DNA of 64,000 nt, from assembly GCA_024280895.1 (NCBI GenBank), contig JAJRPI010000096.1, positions 48,013-112,012 of the forward strand. The letters are read 5' to 3'. The position numbers and the translations under genes were made by a program. This document shows positions 41,356-51,136 of the stretch, in pieces. The notes below the pieces were generated by a model. That model saw only the letters and a program-made list of their open reading frames with translations, did no database searches and had not been told where the DNA came from. The DNA is from Alphaproteobacteria bacterium (lineage in GTDB: Bacteria > Pseudomonadota > Alphaproteobacteria > Rhizobiales > JAKIUO01). Each line of letters begins with the position of its first letter. The stretch's first letter is position 1.

Positions 41356-42228
41356 CTATTTAGTCAGGCATTTTTCCCAGCCAATGATGGCTTGTTTGCG
41401 GGGCAGGGACCAATGATAGCCGCCAAGTCCACCGCCTTTGCGCAAAACACGGTGGCAAGGCACCACGAAACTGATGGGATTGCGACCAACTGCAGAGCCG
41501 ACGGCGCGGTGGGCCAGCGGTTTATCGATGCTGGCGGCCAGATTGCCATAGGTTACATATTGGCCGGGGCGGATTTGCAACAGGCTTTTCCAGACGCTTA
41601 ATTCAAAATCGGAGCCGATGAGAACAACCCGTAAAGGCTGGGCTTCTCGCCAGTTGGCGGTAGAAAAGACACGGGCAGCGGCCGGACCGGTAATCGTTTC
41701 ATCTTCGATATAGGTCGCTTTGGGCCAGCGCCGCTGCATATCTTGCAGGGCCTCAAGGCGCTGATGGTCGCCATCAGCAAAACCAAGCCCTGCGATGCCC
41801 CGTTTCGTCACCATTAGCAGCGCCAGGCCAAACGGGCTGTCATGAAAGCCGTAATGTATGAGTAGCCCTTTGCCCTTGCGTGCATATTCTCCAGGGCTCA
41901 AGGCTTCATATTGCACAAACAGATCATGCAGGCGGCCACTTCCTGACAGGCCGGTTTTAAAGCTGGTTTGCAAAACGCTGTTATTGTCATCAAGTAGCCG
42001 CTTGGCGTGATCAAGGGTCAAAGACTGCAAAAATGCTTTGGGGGTGAGACCTGCCCAGCGATGAAACAGTTTGTGAAATTGCGTTGGCTCCAGACCTACA
42101 TGATGGGCAATTTCGTCTAGTGGGGGCTGTTCGAGCGCATGATCCTTGATGAATAAAATGGCATCGCGGACCAGCAGATAATCCATCGTTGAGGTGGGAA
42201 GAGGGGATCGTTTGCCGAGTTTGTTCAT
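41356..42228 (-). CDS. AraC-domain/methylated-DNA-protein cysteine methyltransferase (Ada-like lacking the N-terminal Zn-Cys domain)
   Basis: HHVGLEPTQFHKLFHRWAGLTPKAFLQ; PISFVVPCHRVLRKGGGLGGYHW. Confidence 0.92.
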   Translation of the reverse strand: MNKLGKRSPLPTSTMDYLLVRDAILFIKDHALEQPPLDEIAHHVGLEPTQFHKLFHRWAGLTPKAFLQSLTLDHAKRLLDDNNSVLQTSFKTGLSGSGRLHDLFVQYEALSPGEYARKGKGLLIHYGFHDSPFGLALLMVTKRGIAGLGFADGDHQRLEALQDMQRRWPKATYIEDETITGPAAARVFSTANWREAQPLRVVLIGSDFELSVWKSLLQIRPGQYVTYGNLAASIDKPLAHRAVGSAVGRNPISFVVPCHRVLRKGGGLGGYHWSLPRKQAIIGWEKCLTK

Positions 42229-42324
42229 GGCAGGGATATTAGGCGCGCCAAGGCAGGCTGGCGACCCGTTTCTTGTTGGTTTTGCCCGTTTCTTGTTGGT
42301 TTTGATTGTTTGTCCCCGGATCGT

Positions 42325-42812
42325 CTAATTGATCCGCATTTTATTGAGGGCTTGATTGAGGTTTTTAGTGAAATCCCGTTTTTCATCATCGGATAAAAAG
42401 TTTGCAAAGACCAGTTTGTTGCCATGGGAGGAGGCTTCCACCTGACAAGATTTTCCGCGTCGTTCGCGTATTTTCAGCTTTACCCAATAGGGATTGAAGC
42501 ACCATTGGCGCTTCTCACCGCGTAACGGATGATGGGTGATCGACAGTTGATCGGGGGTCAGTTCGATCGTTTCATATACGCCCGCATCACGATAGTTCGC
42601 TTTGAAGGCATAATATAATATAAGGACATCAAGGCCAAAAAATCCGAGCACTGGCCAGGCACCTTTTGGTAGAACCAAAGGCCAATGGTAATGCTTATAA
42701 AGGTGACGGCGAGCATCACGATCTTGAAACCCTTGGGGGACAAGGAGCGATGCGGTGATAATAGTGCACTAAAACAGGGGGAGCGTTGATCGGCTCCGAT
42801 ATTTTGTTCCAT
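42325..42812 (-). pseudogene. DUF2244 family membrane protein with apparent 1-nt frameshift
   Basis: N-terminal MEQNIGADQRSPCFSALLSPHRSLSPKGFKIVMLAVTFISITIGLWFYQ in one frame; continuation KGAWPVLGFFGLDVLILYYAFKANYRDAGVYE in another; break at TTTT 42664-42667. Confidence 0.7.
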
Positions 42813-42878
42813 GACAGGACTTCCGCCGAGAGGTACTAGGTTCCAAAGTAGAAATTTTCTTCCAGCAGGTTATCATTC

Positions 42879-43592
42879 ATGAACGCCAAACCACCAGAAA
42901 AAAAGACGTCAACAAAAAAAGCCGTGCGCAAAAACCCCCGGTCTCGCTCGAAGTTGAAAAAAGCGGAAATTGAAGCAATGTTTTTTCGCTTGCGTGAGGC
43001 TCGACCCGAACCCCAAAGCGAACTTAATTACTCCAACCCCTATACGCTGGTGGTGGCCGTTGCTCTGTCAGCGCAAGCCACCGATGTGGGGGTCAACAAA
43101 GCCACCAGAGCTTTATTTGAGAAGGTTACGACCCCGGCGCAAATGGTGTCTTTGGGCGAGACCAAGCTGATAGAGTATATCCGCACTATCGGCCTGTTTC
43201 GCACCAAAGCGAAAAATGTCATCGCCCTGTCGCAAATGTTGCTAGATGATTTTGGCGGCGAAGTGCCAGCGGACCGTGAGCAGCTGGAAAGATTGCCCGG
43301 AGTGGGGCGAAAGACTGCCAGTGTGGTCGCAAATGTCGCATTTGGAGAACCAACCATTGCGGTAGATACGCATATTTTTCGGGTCTCGAATCGCACGGGG
43401 TTGGGGCCTGGAAAAACACCCAATGCCGTCGAGGAAATTCTTGAGCGGATTGTGCCAGAACCTTATAAATTGCACGCTCATCACTGGCTTATTTTACAGG
43501 GCCGCTACATCTGCAAAGCGCGCAAGCCAGATTGCCCAAACTGCCAGATTACCGACCTTTGCAAATTTAATAAAAAGCTGCTGATGCCATAA
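42879..43592 (+). CDS. nth: Endonuclease III
   Basis: ALSAQATDVGVNKATRALFE; LPGVGRKTASVVANVAFG; CKARKPDCPNCQITDLC. Confidence 0.97.
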   Translation: MNAKPPEKKTSTKKAVRKNPRSRSKLKKAEIEAMFFRLREARPEPQSELNYSNPYTLVVAVALSAQATDVGVNKATRALFEKVTTPAQMVSLGETKLIEYIRTIGLFRTKAKNVIALSQMLLDDFGGEVPADREQLERLPGVGRKTASVVANVAFGEPTIAVDTHIFRVSNRTGLGPGKTPNAVEEILERIVPEPYKLHAHHWLILQGRYICKARKPDCPNCQITDLCKFNKKLLMP

Positions 43593-43737
43593 CAAAAAGG
43601 GTCATATTCGATCATTTCGAACCGCCTCACTTGAAAGAATGATAAAAAGTTATACTCTTAATATGATATAAGTCATTTACTTGTTATTATTGATGAATTT
43701 AGTATTGAGATGATTTCAGGTAATGAGGAGTTCCAAC

Positions 43738-44760
43738 ATGGAAAAAGCAGTGCGGGCGTTAAATGGCAAGCGTAAACCACGTGTCGCAAAATCCCTGTCC
43801 AAGGGTAAGACAAAGGGTAAAAAGGCAGCCAAAAAATTGGCGAAAAAGTCTGGCGCCAAGAAGGCGACACAAGGCATTGGCGTGCTGGGTGCTCTGACTA
43901 AAATGCACCATGATCAAGATACTATTCGTGAAGCGTTTGAAAGCGGTGATTATCCTTATAAAAAGAAAATCAAACGAGCGGTTTACGAGACGCACAAGCG
44001 TGAGCTGCAAGTCGAATTGCTGAAAGTTCAGGACTGGGTCGAAAAGACCGGGGAACGTGTCGTGATCTTGTTTGAGGGCCGTGATGCAGCTGGCAAGGGT
44101 GGTACGATCAAGCGTTTCATGGAGCATCTCAATCCACGTGCCGCGCGGGTCGTGGCGCTCAACAAGCCAACAGAGCGGGAAAGTTCGCAATGGTACTATC
44201 AGCGTTATATCGAGCATCTACCCTCGGCTGGTGAAATGGTGCTGTTTGATCGCTCCTGGTATAATCGTGCCGGTGTCGAACGGGTGATGGATTTTTGCAC
44301 ACCCAATCAATATCTTGAGTTCATGCGCCAGACCCCGATGTTCGAGCGCATGCTCGTGCAGTCCGGCATTCGTCTCTACAAATATTATTTTTCGGTCACT
44401 CAGGACGAACAGCGTCGACGTTTCAAGTCGCGTGAGGGTGAACCTTTGAAACAGTGGAAATTGTCGCCTATTGATCGCGCCTCGCTTGGCAAATGGGACG
44501 ATTATACCGAAGCCAAGGAAGCCATGTTCTTTTATACCGATACGGCGGATGCCCGCTGGATGATCGTTAAATCGGATGATAAAAAGCGCGCTCGTTTAAA
44601 CACCATGCAGCATTTCTTGTCGACACTTGCCTATCCCGGCAAGGATCTGGATGTGGTACGAGGCCCCGATCCGCTGATTGTTGGTAATTCCGACCATGTG
44701 ATTGGGCGCTCTGAACATATATTGGGAGCGAGCCTGCATCCCGCATTACGGCGCAAATAG
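43738..44760 (+). CDS. ppk2: Polyphosphate kinase 2 family protein
   Basis: VVILFEGRDAAGKGGTIKRFMEHLNPR; FDRSWYNRAGVERVMDFC. Confidence 0.95.
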   Translation: MEKAVRALNGKRKPRVAKSLSKGKTKGKKAAKKLAKKSGAKKATQGIGVLGALTKMHHDQDTIREAFESGDYPYKKKIKRAVYETHKRELQVELLKVQDWVEKTGERVVILFEGRDAAGKGGTIKRFMEHLNPRAARVVALNKPTERESSQWYYQRYIEHLPSAGEMVLFDRSWYNRAGVERVMDFCTPNQYLEFMRQTPMFERMLVQSGIRLYKYYFSVTQDEQRRRFKSREGEPLKQWKLSPIDRASLGKWDDYTEAKEAMFFYTDTADARWMIVKSDDKKRARLNTMQHFLSTLAYPGKDLDVVRGPDPLIVGNSDHVIGRSEHILGASLHPALRRK

Positions 44761-44816
44761 CGCATTACGCAACGCTATGATATGGAACGCTCCTTCATCA
44801 TTTGATGGAGGAGCGT

Positions 44817-45518
44817 TTATGTTTTTGGAGCTAATTTGGTGAATATCAGCCAGTAAAGGGCGCTGGCCGTCAGTAGCATGAAAATGCCCGAAAAAGCGAC
44901 ATCTGACAAGAAATGTCCACCCATGCCGATGCGCACGAGGCCCGATAGGCTGCCGATTAAAACGCCCCCAACTAACAGAATTTTTCGATAGCTGGATAAT
45001 AGGAGAGCAAGGGCAAAAAACGCCATGAAAATGGAGGAGGATTCGCCCGATACAAACGAGCAGTTGCGATTGCAAGCCTGACTGGGAACAAGGGCCGGTG
45101 TGAATTTACCGCTGGCACCAAATTGCTCGGTTTGAATGGGCCGGGCACGTCCCCAGTTATCCTTTAAGATCGTATTGGTCAGCAAGCCGGGACCGATTAC
45201 GAGGCAAGCCACGAGATATGCCCAGTGGGGCACCCCAAGTCCAAACAGGCGCGAGCGGCGCAAACCTGTGACCAGCAAGCCAATCAGAGCGATGGCGCAA
45301 AATGTGATGAACAAGATTTTGAAAATGCTGCGAGGAATAGTGCCCAGGGGGTTGCCGATCAGCAAAAACCGTCCCTTGCCTTCGTAAAATAAAGCGGATG
45401 TAAAAAGATCGATTTGCGGCCAAAGCGTAAAGATCAAAGCCGCCAGCAGACCGCACACGACACCGAAAACGGTAATCGTACGCAGAGCAAGAGGAGCATG
45501 AAGCGCGTCATCATTCAT
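44817..45518 (-). CDS. PAP2 family phosphatase
   Basis: NTILKDNWGRARPIQT; CSFVSGESSSIFMAFF; RIGMGGHFLSDVAFSG. Confidence 0.88.
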   Translation of the reverse strand: MNDDALHAPLALRTITVFGVVCGLLAALIFTLWPQIDLFTSALFYEGKGRFLLIGNPLGTIPRSIFKILFITFCAIALIGLLVTGLRRSRLFGLGVPHWAYLVACLVIGPGLLTNTILKDNWGRARPIQTEQFGASGKFTPALVPSQACNRNCSFVSGESSSIFMAFFALALLLSSYRKILLVGGVLIGSLSGLVRIGMGGHFLSDVAFSGIFMLLTASALYWLIFTKLAPKT

Positions 45519-45651
45519 TCGCAGATGGCTTTCTTTTTGTTATGAATGGTTCTAACTTCCAATATAATCAATAGGTTGCTATATAGATAGAAAATCTATA
45601 CAAGTTCATTTCGATAATTCTAAAGCTTATTGATGACCACAAGAAGTGAGT

Positions 45652-46044
45652 ATGCGAAGAAATATGACCCAAGTTAAGAAAATCTCCAAACAATATTGCC
45701 GCTCTTTGCTGACAATCGGCGCGGGCGTCTTTGTTTTTGCGATAAGTACAGTTGACATTGCGCATGCAGCTCAATGCGGCCGGGCATCATGGTACGCGCT
45801 TGATGGGCGCAGAACGGCTAACGGTGAGATTATGAATTCGCGGCGCATGACGGCGGCTCATCGCACCTTGCGATTTGGTACAAAAGTGAGGGTACGAAAT
45901 CGCCGCAATGGCCGTTCAGTGGTGGTACGCATAAATGATCGCGGGCCCTTTACACGTGGCCGCATCATCGATGTTTCGCGCGCCGCAGCCCGCAAGCTGG
46001 GCTTTGTGAGGCGCGGATCGACAAGTGTTTGTATATCGCGGTAA
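45652..46044 (+). CDS. Septal ring lytic transglycosylase RlpA family protein
   Basis: CGRASWYALDGRRTANGEIMNSRRMTAAHRTLRFGTKVRVRN; INDRGPFTRGRIIDVSRAAARKLG. Confidence 0.9.
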   Translation: MRRNMTQVKKISKQYCRSLLTIGAGVFVFAISTVDIAHAAQCGRASWYALDGRRTANGEIMNSRRMTAAHRTLRFGTKVRVRNRRNGRSVVVRINDRGPFTRGRIIDVSRAAARKLGFVRRGSTSVCISR

Positions 46045-46051
46045 AAATGCC

Positions 46052-46270
46052 TTAGCTATTGAGCGTGCGGCTGATTTTCCCTGCGATGATATAACTGATG
46101 GGAAGGGCGGCGAGCGCTGCGCCAACGACCAACACCAAAATGGTGGTGCCCTGTGAGCTTAGCGAGGTGCCGCCGGCTGTCGGTGAAGACATGGCCAATA
46201 CGCCTACAACCAATACGCCCATCAGTGTTGGCGCGATCATGATAAACAAGATAGCCATTATTTTGATCAT
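46052..46270 (-). CDS. Small hypothetical membrane protein
   Basis: Two predicted TM helices. Confidence 0.5.
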   Translation of the reverse strand: MIKIMAILFIMIAPTLMGVLVVGVLAMSSPTAGGTSLSSQGTTILVLVVGAALAALPISYIIAGKISRTLNS

Positions 46271-46377
46271 AACATCCTCCCTATGGTTCGATTTCCCGTT
46301 AAAGCTGTGCAGGGAATTTAACATATAGGAAAAATGGCTCATTGATCTTACTCAAAAAGCCGAAATTTACTGCTATG

Positions 46378-46701
46378 TCACGATTGCTCAGCGATCTGCT
46401 TGACAGCCGTTGCCATCAGCTGTTCCATTTCGCGGCGGATCTGATGATCTGATTGCTCGATATTTTTGGCATCGAAATCTGCGCGAATTTTGCGAAATAC
46501 ATCTTCTTCGCCAGCTTCTTCAAGGTCCGATTTAACGACCTCCATGGCGTAAATCAAAGCGTCATCGTCGCTGATCCCCATGATCTGCGCGGCCCAAAGT
46601 CCCAGCAGTTTATTACGCCGCGCTTCAGCCTTGAAGCGGGTTTCGTTGTCGAGAGCAAATTTTCCCTCTTCGCCTTTGCCGCGTTTGTCGAACTCACCCA
46701 T
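46378..46701 (-). CDS. DUF1476 / ATPase inhibitor subunit zeta
   Basis: FDKRGKGEEGKFALDNETRFKAEARRNKLLGLWAAQIMG. Confidence 0.9.
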   Translation of the reverse strand: MGEFDKRGKGEEGKFALDNETRFKAEARRNKLLGLWAAQIMGISDDDALIYAMEVVKSDLEEAGEEDVFRKIRADFDAKNIEQSDHQIRREMEQLMATAVKQIAEQS

Positions 46702-46907
46702 AGTTATTCCTTTCAAAATCAATGCAATCGCCACTCAATGATGACAGACCCTTACCTTCAGATAGACCGACATGGTTGGCAAATCAATAAGCTGCTTGCG
46801 AAAGACAGACTTCATCGGGGACAGAACCAAGAGCTTCATTGTTTCGCGTTGTGCAATAGGCTAGGGTCTGCTCCAAGGAATAATCGTGCAACATCGGGGG
46901 CAGCATC

Positions 46908-47687
46908 ATGAGCAAAAGACGCCGGATATATGAAGGCAAGGCAAAAATTCTCTATGAAGGGCCAGAACCAGGGACCCTTGTTCAACATTTCAAGGATGAT
47001 GCCACGGCTTTTAATGCCAAAAAACATGAAGTGATTGATGGTAAGGGCGTGCTTAACAACCGCATTTCAGAATACCTGTTTGTGCGTCTGGGCGAAATCG
47101 GCATTCCGACCCATTTTATCAAACGACTTAACATGCGCGAACAACTGATCAAGGAAGTGGAAATTATTCCCATCGAGGTGGTGGTGCGCAATGTGGCCGC
47201 TGGTTCCATCGCCAAACGGCTTGGTCTTGAAGAAGGCACGCCCTTGCCGCGCTCCATTGTCGAGTTCTATTTCAAAGAAGACAAGCTTGACGACCCAATG
47301 GTTTCTGAAGAACATATCACGGCTTTTGGCTGGGCACATCCTCCCGAATTAGATGAGATGACGGCGATGGCCTTGCGGATCAACGACTATATGTCGGGTC
47401 TGTTTACGGGCATTGGTATCAAGCTGGTGGATTTCAAAATCGAGTTTGGTCGCCTCGTCGAAAATGATATGGTGCGCATTGTGCTGGCCGACGAGATTAG
47501 CCCTGACAGCTGCCGTTTGTGGGATGCCGATACTGATAAAAAGCTCGATAAAGACCGCTTCCGGCGCGATATGGGCGGACTTGTTGAAGCTTATAGCGAA
47601 GTCGCGCGGCGTCTTGGTATCTTGATGGAAAATGAACCCCCGAGCGACAAGTCTGGCCCGCGCCTCGTGAGTTCCAACGAGGACTAG
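46908..47687 (+). CDS. purC: SAICAR synthetase
   Basis: [35 protein letters not shown]. Confidence 0.97.
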   Translation: MSKRRRIYEGKAKILYEGPEPGTLVQHFKDDATAFNAKKHEVIDGKGVLNNRISEYLFVRLGEIGIPTHFIKRLNMREQLIKEVEIIPIEVVVRNVAAGSIAKRLGLEEGTPLPRSIVEFYFKEDKLDDPMVSEEHITAFGWAHPPELDEMTAMALRINDYMSGLFTGIGIKLVDFKIEFGRLVENDMVRIVLADEISPDSCRLWDADTDKKLDKDRFRRDMGGLVEAYSEVARRLGILMENEPPSDKSGPRLVSSNED

Positions 47688-47716
47688 GGCCTGTTGAGTA
47701 ACAGGGTATAGAGCAG

Positions 47717-48136
47717 TTGTACCATCATGATGAGCGTCAGATCATAATATTCGATGGAGTGTGCAATCTTTGCAATGGCTCCGTAAATTTCATCATTGCC
47801 CGCGATGTGCGTGAAACCTTCATGTTCACGCCCGTGCAAAGCGCCTTTGCCATTTCCTTGTTGAAGGATCATGATTTAACAGGCATTGGCGAAGACAGTT
47901 TTGTGCTGTTCAAAGAGGGTAAGTGCTATTTGCGCTCGGACGCCGCATTGCAAATCAGCAAGCAGCTCCCTGGCCTGTGGCCCATATTGTCCGGGCTGAG
48001 GATTGTTCCCAGACCGTTGCGGGACATGATTTATAATTTGGTCGCTCGTAATCGCTACAAGCTGTTTGGCAAGAAAGACAGCTGCATGGTGCCAACGCCA
48101 GAACTCCAGCGCAGATTTATTTCCGACCCCAAATAA
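47717..48136 (+). CDS. DCC (DUF393) thiol-disulfide oxidoreductase-like protein
   Basis: IIFDGVCNLCNGSVNFIIARD. Confidence 0.9.
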   Translation: MYHHDERQIIIFDGVCNLCNGSVNFIIARDVRETFMFTPVQSAFAISLLKDHDLTGIGEDSFVLFKEGKCYLRSDAALQISKQLPGLWPILSGLRIVPRPLRDMIYNLVARNRYKLFGKKDSCMVPTPELQRRFISDPK

Positions 48137-48179
48137 AAAATGATCACAGGTTTATTGGAAGCAGATGATAAGGAAGCTT

Positions 48180-48530
48180 ATGAGTGATTGTGTTTTTTGC
48201 AACAAAGAGGCGTTGAAGCTGGTTGGACAAAATGAGTTATGCTTTGCCATATATGACAAACATCCCGTTGCTTTCTTACATACGCTGATACTACCAAAAA
48301 GATGTATCCAAACGCCCTTTGGTCTGACGAGTGACGAGCAGCGCCAATTATTTGCGTTGGCCCATCAATGTAGCGTCGAGATCGCGACCAGTGACCCTTT
48401 GGTCGGCGGGTTTAATTTTGGGGCGAATATTGGCAAAATAGCAGGCCAAAAGATTATGCACGTGCATTTTCACCTCATTCCCCGGCGCAAGGGAGATATG
48501 TCTCCGCCACCAGCAATGGAAGACTTGTGA
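48180..48530 (+). CDS. HIT family protein
   Basis: CVFCNKE; KIMHVHFHLIPRRKGD (HxHxH). Confidence 0.92.
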   Translation: MSDCVFCNKEALKLVGQNELCFAIYDKHPVAFLHTLILPKRCIQTPFGLTSDEQRQLFALAHQCSVEIATSDPLVGGFNFGANIGKIAGQKIMHVHFHLIPRRKGDMSPPPAMEDL

Positions 48531-48538
48531 GCGTGCTT

Positions 48539-49927
48539 CTAAAACGGATTAAAGCCGTTGCGCTGCAAATTGCCAAAGGATGAGGCGGTGCGCGAGAAGA
48601 TGCTGGGGTCACCGTCAATGACGCGGGAGCCAAATTTCTGGATTTCCAGTACAGCAAGCCCTCGCTCCGAGGTGCCATCCGAGCGCAGGCGGAACAAGCC
48701 ATCAATGCCGGCAAATCCCGAATTTCGGGTCAATTGACGGGCTGTATAGCGCGAGCCTCGGGGCTGTTTTGACAAAGATACAGCAAGGCTCACCGCGTCA
48801 TAGGCCAATGAGGCGATACGAGGCGGAGCGGTGCCAAATGTGGCAGCGTAGCGCTGCGTAAATTTGCGCCAGCCCTTTGGGTCGGGACCAGGAAACCAGG
48901 CCTTGCGCAATGGTTTTTCGCGGCCGATATCGCTATAATCCCAGCTACCCGTGCCGATCAGTTTGACCTTGGTTGTGTCGACCTCGAAATAGGGCAGGAT
49001 GGGCGATAGCGTTGGTATGATATCTGGACCAGAAGGAATGAACAGCGCATCGATCTGGGGTTCTATGGGTTCTTTGGTTTCTTCGTCCTTGGTGCGGGCC
49101 AGCTTGGAGATTTCTTCGATCGGGCCAAGCATGCCGTTGGGATCGACCGGGAAGCGTTTGAGAGCTATGAGCTGAGCACCATGTTTTTTCACAGCACTTT
49201 GAAAGGCGGTTTCGACCAGATGCCCGTAAGGTGTATCGGGGATCAAGGCGGCAAAGCGCGACTTGCCGTGGCTAACAGCATAAGAGACAATGCGATCGAC
49301 ATCCTGACCGGCCAAAAAGCTTAACAGATAGACGCCATTGCCAGCGACCTTGCGGTCTGAGGACAGGGCAATCATTGGTATTCCGGCTTTTTGCGCGATG
49401 GGGGCGGCCGCTTTGACATTTTTTGCAAACAATGGGCCGATAATCAACTCTGCGCCTGATTTTATGGCTTCACTGGCCGCCGCTTTGGCCCCGGCAGGGG
49501 TGCCTTTGGTATCTTTGGTGGTGAGGATGATATCGGGATTATTAAAATCAAACATGGCCAATTGGCCTGCCTGTTTGAGAGCAGTGGCTATTTTTGCTGT
49601 GTTCCCCTTGCTGCCCAGTGGCAGTAAAAGAGCAACCTTGATGCCTTTTTGCTGGCGAACCCTTTGCGCGGATGTGTCGGCAATGCGGGTTTGTGCCTGT
49701 TCGATGGTGCCAGGATTTTCAGCATTACTTTTTTGGGTGATTTCGCCAGATCCGGCCAATGGCTTGTTGAGATTACCGCTGCCACAAGCGTTGAGGGCGA
49801 GCGCCACCGTACAGATCAACAAAAAAGTCAATATGTTTTGCGCGCTTGCGCGGCCTTGCGCTAGCAATGTTGCAGATTTTTTTATCACGCTAATTGCCCA
49901 TAACCTGTACCTGCCCACCATTTTCAT
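48539..49927 (-). CDS. Penicillin-binding protein activator / LppC-like periplasmic binding lipoprotein
   Basis: Lipobox LALNACGSG; KVALLLPLGSKG; divergent from rsmI. Confidence 0.85.
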   Translation of the reverse strand: MKMVGRYRLWAISVIKKSATLLAQGRASAQNILTFLLICTVALALNACGSGNLNKPLAGSGEITQKSNAENPGTIEQAQTRIADTSAQRVRQQKGIKVALLLPLGSKGNTAKIATALKQAGQLAMFDFNNPDIILTTKDTKGTPAGAKAAASEAIKSGAELIIGPLFAKNVKAAAPIAQKAGIPMIALSSDRKVAGNGVYLLSFLAGQDVDRIVSYAVSHGKSRFAALIPDTPYGHLVETAFQSAVKKHGAQLIALKRFPVDPNGMLGPIEEISKLARTKDEETKEPIEPQIDALFIPSGPDIIPTLSPILPYFEVDTTKVKLIGTGSWDYSDIGREKPLRKAWFPGPDPKGWRKFTQRYAATFGTAPPRIASLAYDAVSLAVSLSKQPRGSRYTARQLTRNSGFAGIDGLFRLRSDGTSERGLAVLEIQKFGSRVIDGDPSIFSRTASSFGNLQRNGFNPF

Positions 49928-50058
49928 TGTGAAACTAAAGACCAAACATGGCTCAAGCATGACTGATAACGCGGGACAGGAATCTATGATGGAATAAGAG
50001 TGTGTAGTATGACAGTAATGAGAGCTTTAAAACAAGTGGCCAATTGGGAACAGCATGA

Positions 50059-50979
50059 ATGGGGCAATCGCCAACAAAACCGCAGGAGATGTTGTTTCGC
50101 GCCGTCGAAACCCAGCTATCGCGCCAGCTCGCCAGCGATCTGCCAGCGGGGCTTTATCTCGTCGCCACTCCCATCGGTAATCTGGCTGATATCAGCCTGC
50201 GTGCCCTTGGTATTTTGAGTAATGCCGATCTCATCTATTGCGAGGACAAGCGCCATTCGGCCAAGCTGCTCAATCATTATGGTATTCGTGGCAAGCTGTT
50301 ATCCTATCATGAGCATAATGCCGACCGCGAGCTTGAGCCTTTGCTGGATCATATCATTGAGGGCAAAAGTGTTGCGCTGATCTCGGATGCGGGGACGCCG
50401 CTTGTATCGGACCCTGGCTTTAAACTGGTGGTGGAGGCCAAGCAGCGCGATTTGCTGGTAGTGGCCATTCCTGGTGCCAGCGCCCCCATCACTGCGCTGG
50501 TCAGTGCGGGTTTGCCGACCGACAGTTTTTTGTTTGCGGGTTTTTTGCCGCCCAAAAAGGCAGCGCGTAAAAAGCGCCTGCTGGAATTTGTGAGCAGTCA
50601 AGCCACGCTGATATTTTTCGAGTCGCCCAAACGCCTCAAAGCCTCGCTGCGAGATTTTACAGAGTGTTTTGGCGATCGCCGCGCTGCTATCGCCCGCGAG
50701 CTGACAAAGCTGCATGAAACCGTTTTGGCGGGCACGTTGGCAGAGCTGGCTGTTCATTTTGAGCAACAAGAAGTGATCAAGGGCGAGATCGTTATTGTCG
50801 TGGCTGCTGCCGATAAAGACGCGGCTGTTTTAAGCGAAGAGGAACTGGCGAAAGAACTGGCCGTTGAACTGCAAGAAAGCAGCCTGCGAGATGCGGTTGC
50901 GGCCATATGCGCGAAATTCGACTTGCCGCGCTCAAAAGTCTATAATCTGGCGGTCAGTGTCAAAAAATCTTTGAAATAG
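50059..50979 (+). CDS. rsmI: 16S rRNA (cytidine(1402)-2'-O)-methyltransferase
   Basis: GLYLVATPIGNLADISLRAL; YCEDKRHSAKLLNHYGI; SDAGTPLVSDPG. Confidence 0.96.
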   Translation: MGQSPTKPQEMLFRAVETQLSRQLASDLPAGLYLVATPIGNLADISLRALGILSNADLIYCEDKRHSAKLLNHYGIRGKLLSYHEHNADRELEPLLDHIIEGKSVALISDAGTPLVSDPGFKLVVEAKQRDLLVVAIPGASAPITALVSAGLPTDSFLFAGFLPPKKAARKKRLLEFVSSQATLIFFESPKRLKASLRDFTECFGDRRAAIARELTKLHETVLAGTLAELAVHFEQQEVIKGEIVIVVAAADKDAAVLSEEELAKELAVELQESSLRDAVAAICAKFDLPRSKVYNLAVSVKKSLK

Positions 50980-51136
50980 TGATCGGGGTGCCTGGTTTGG
51001 TCTGCAAGAGAACATTTATATCACTTATAGTTTTTAAATCATGGCCTTTAAGGGCCTGAGCCCATTTGTTGGTAGACCGAGGGTCACAGGAAAATATAGT
51101 CTAACCTATCAAAGATTGTGTGAGTGTAGAGAGTAA

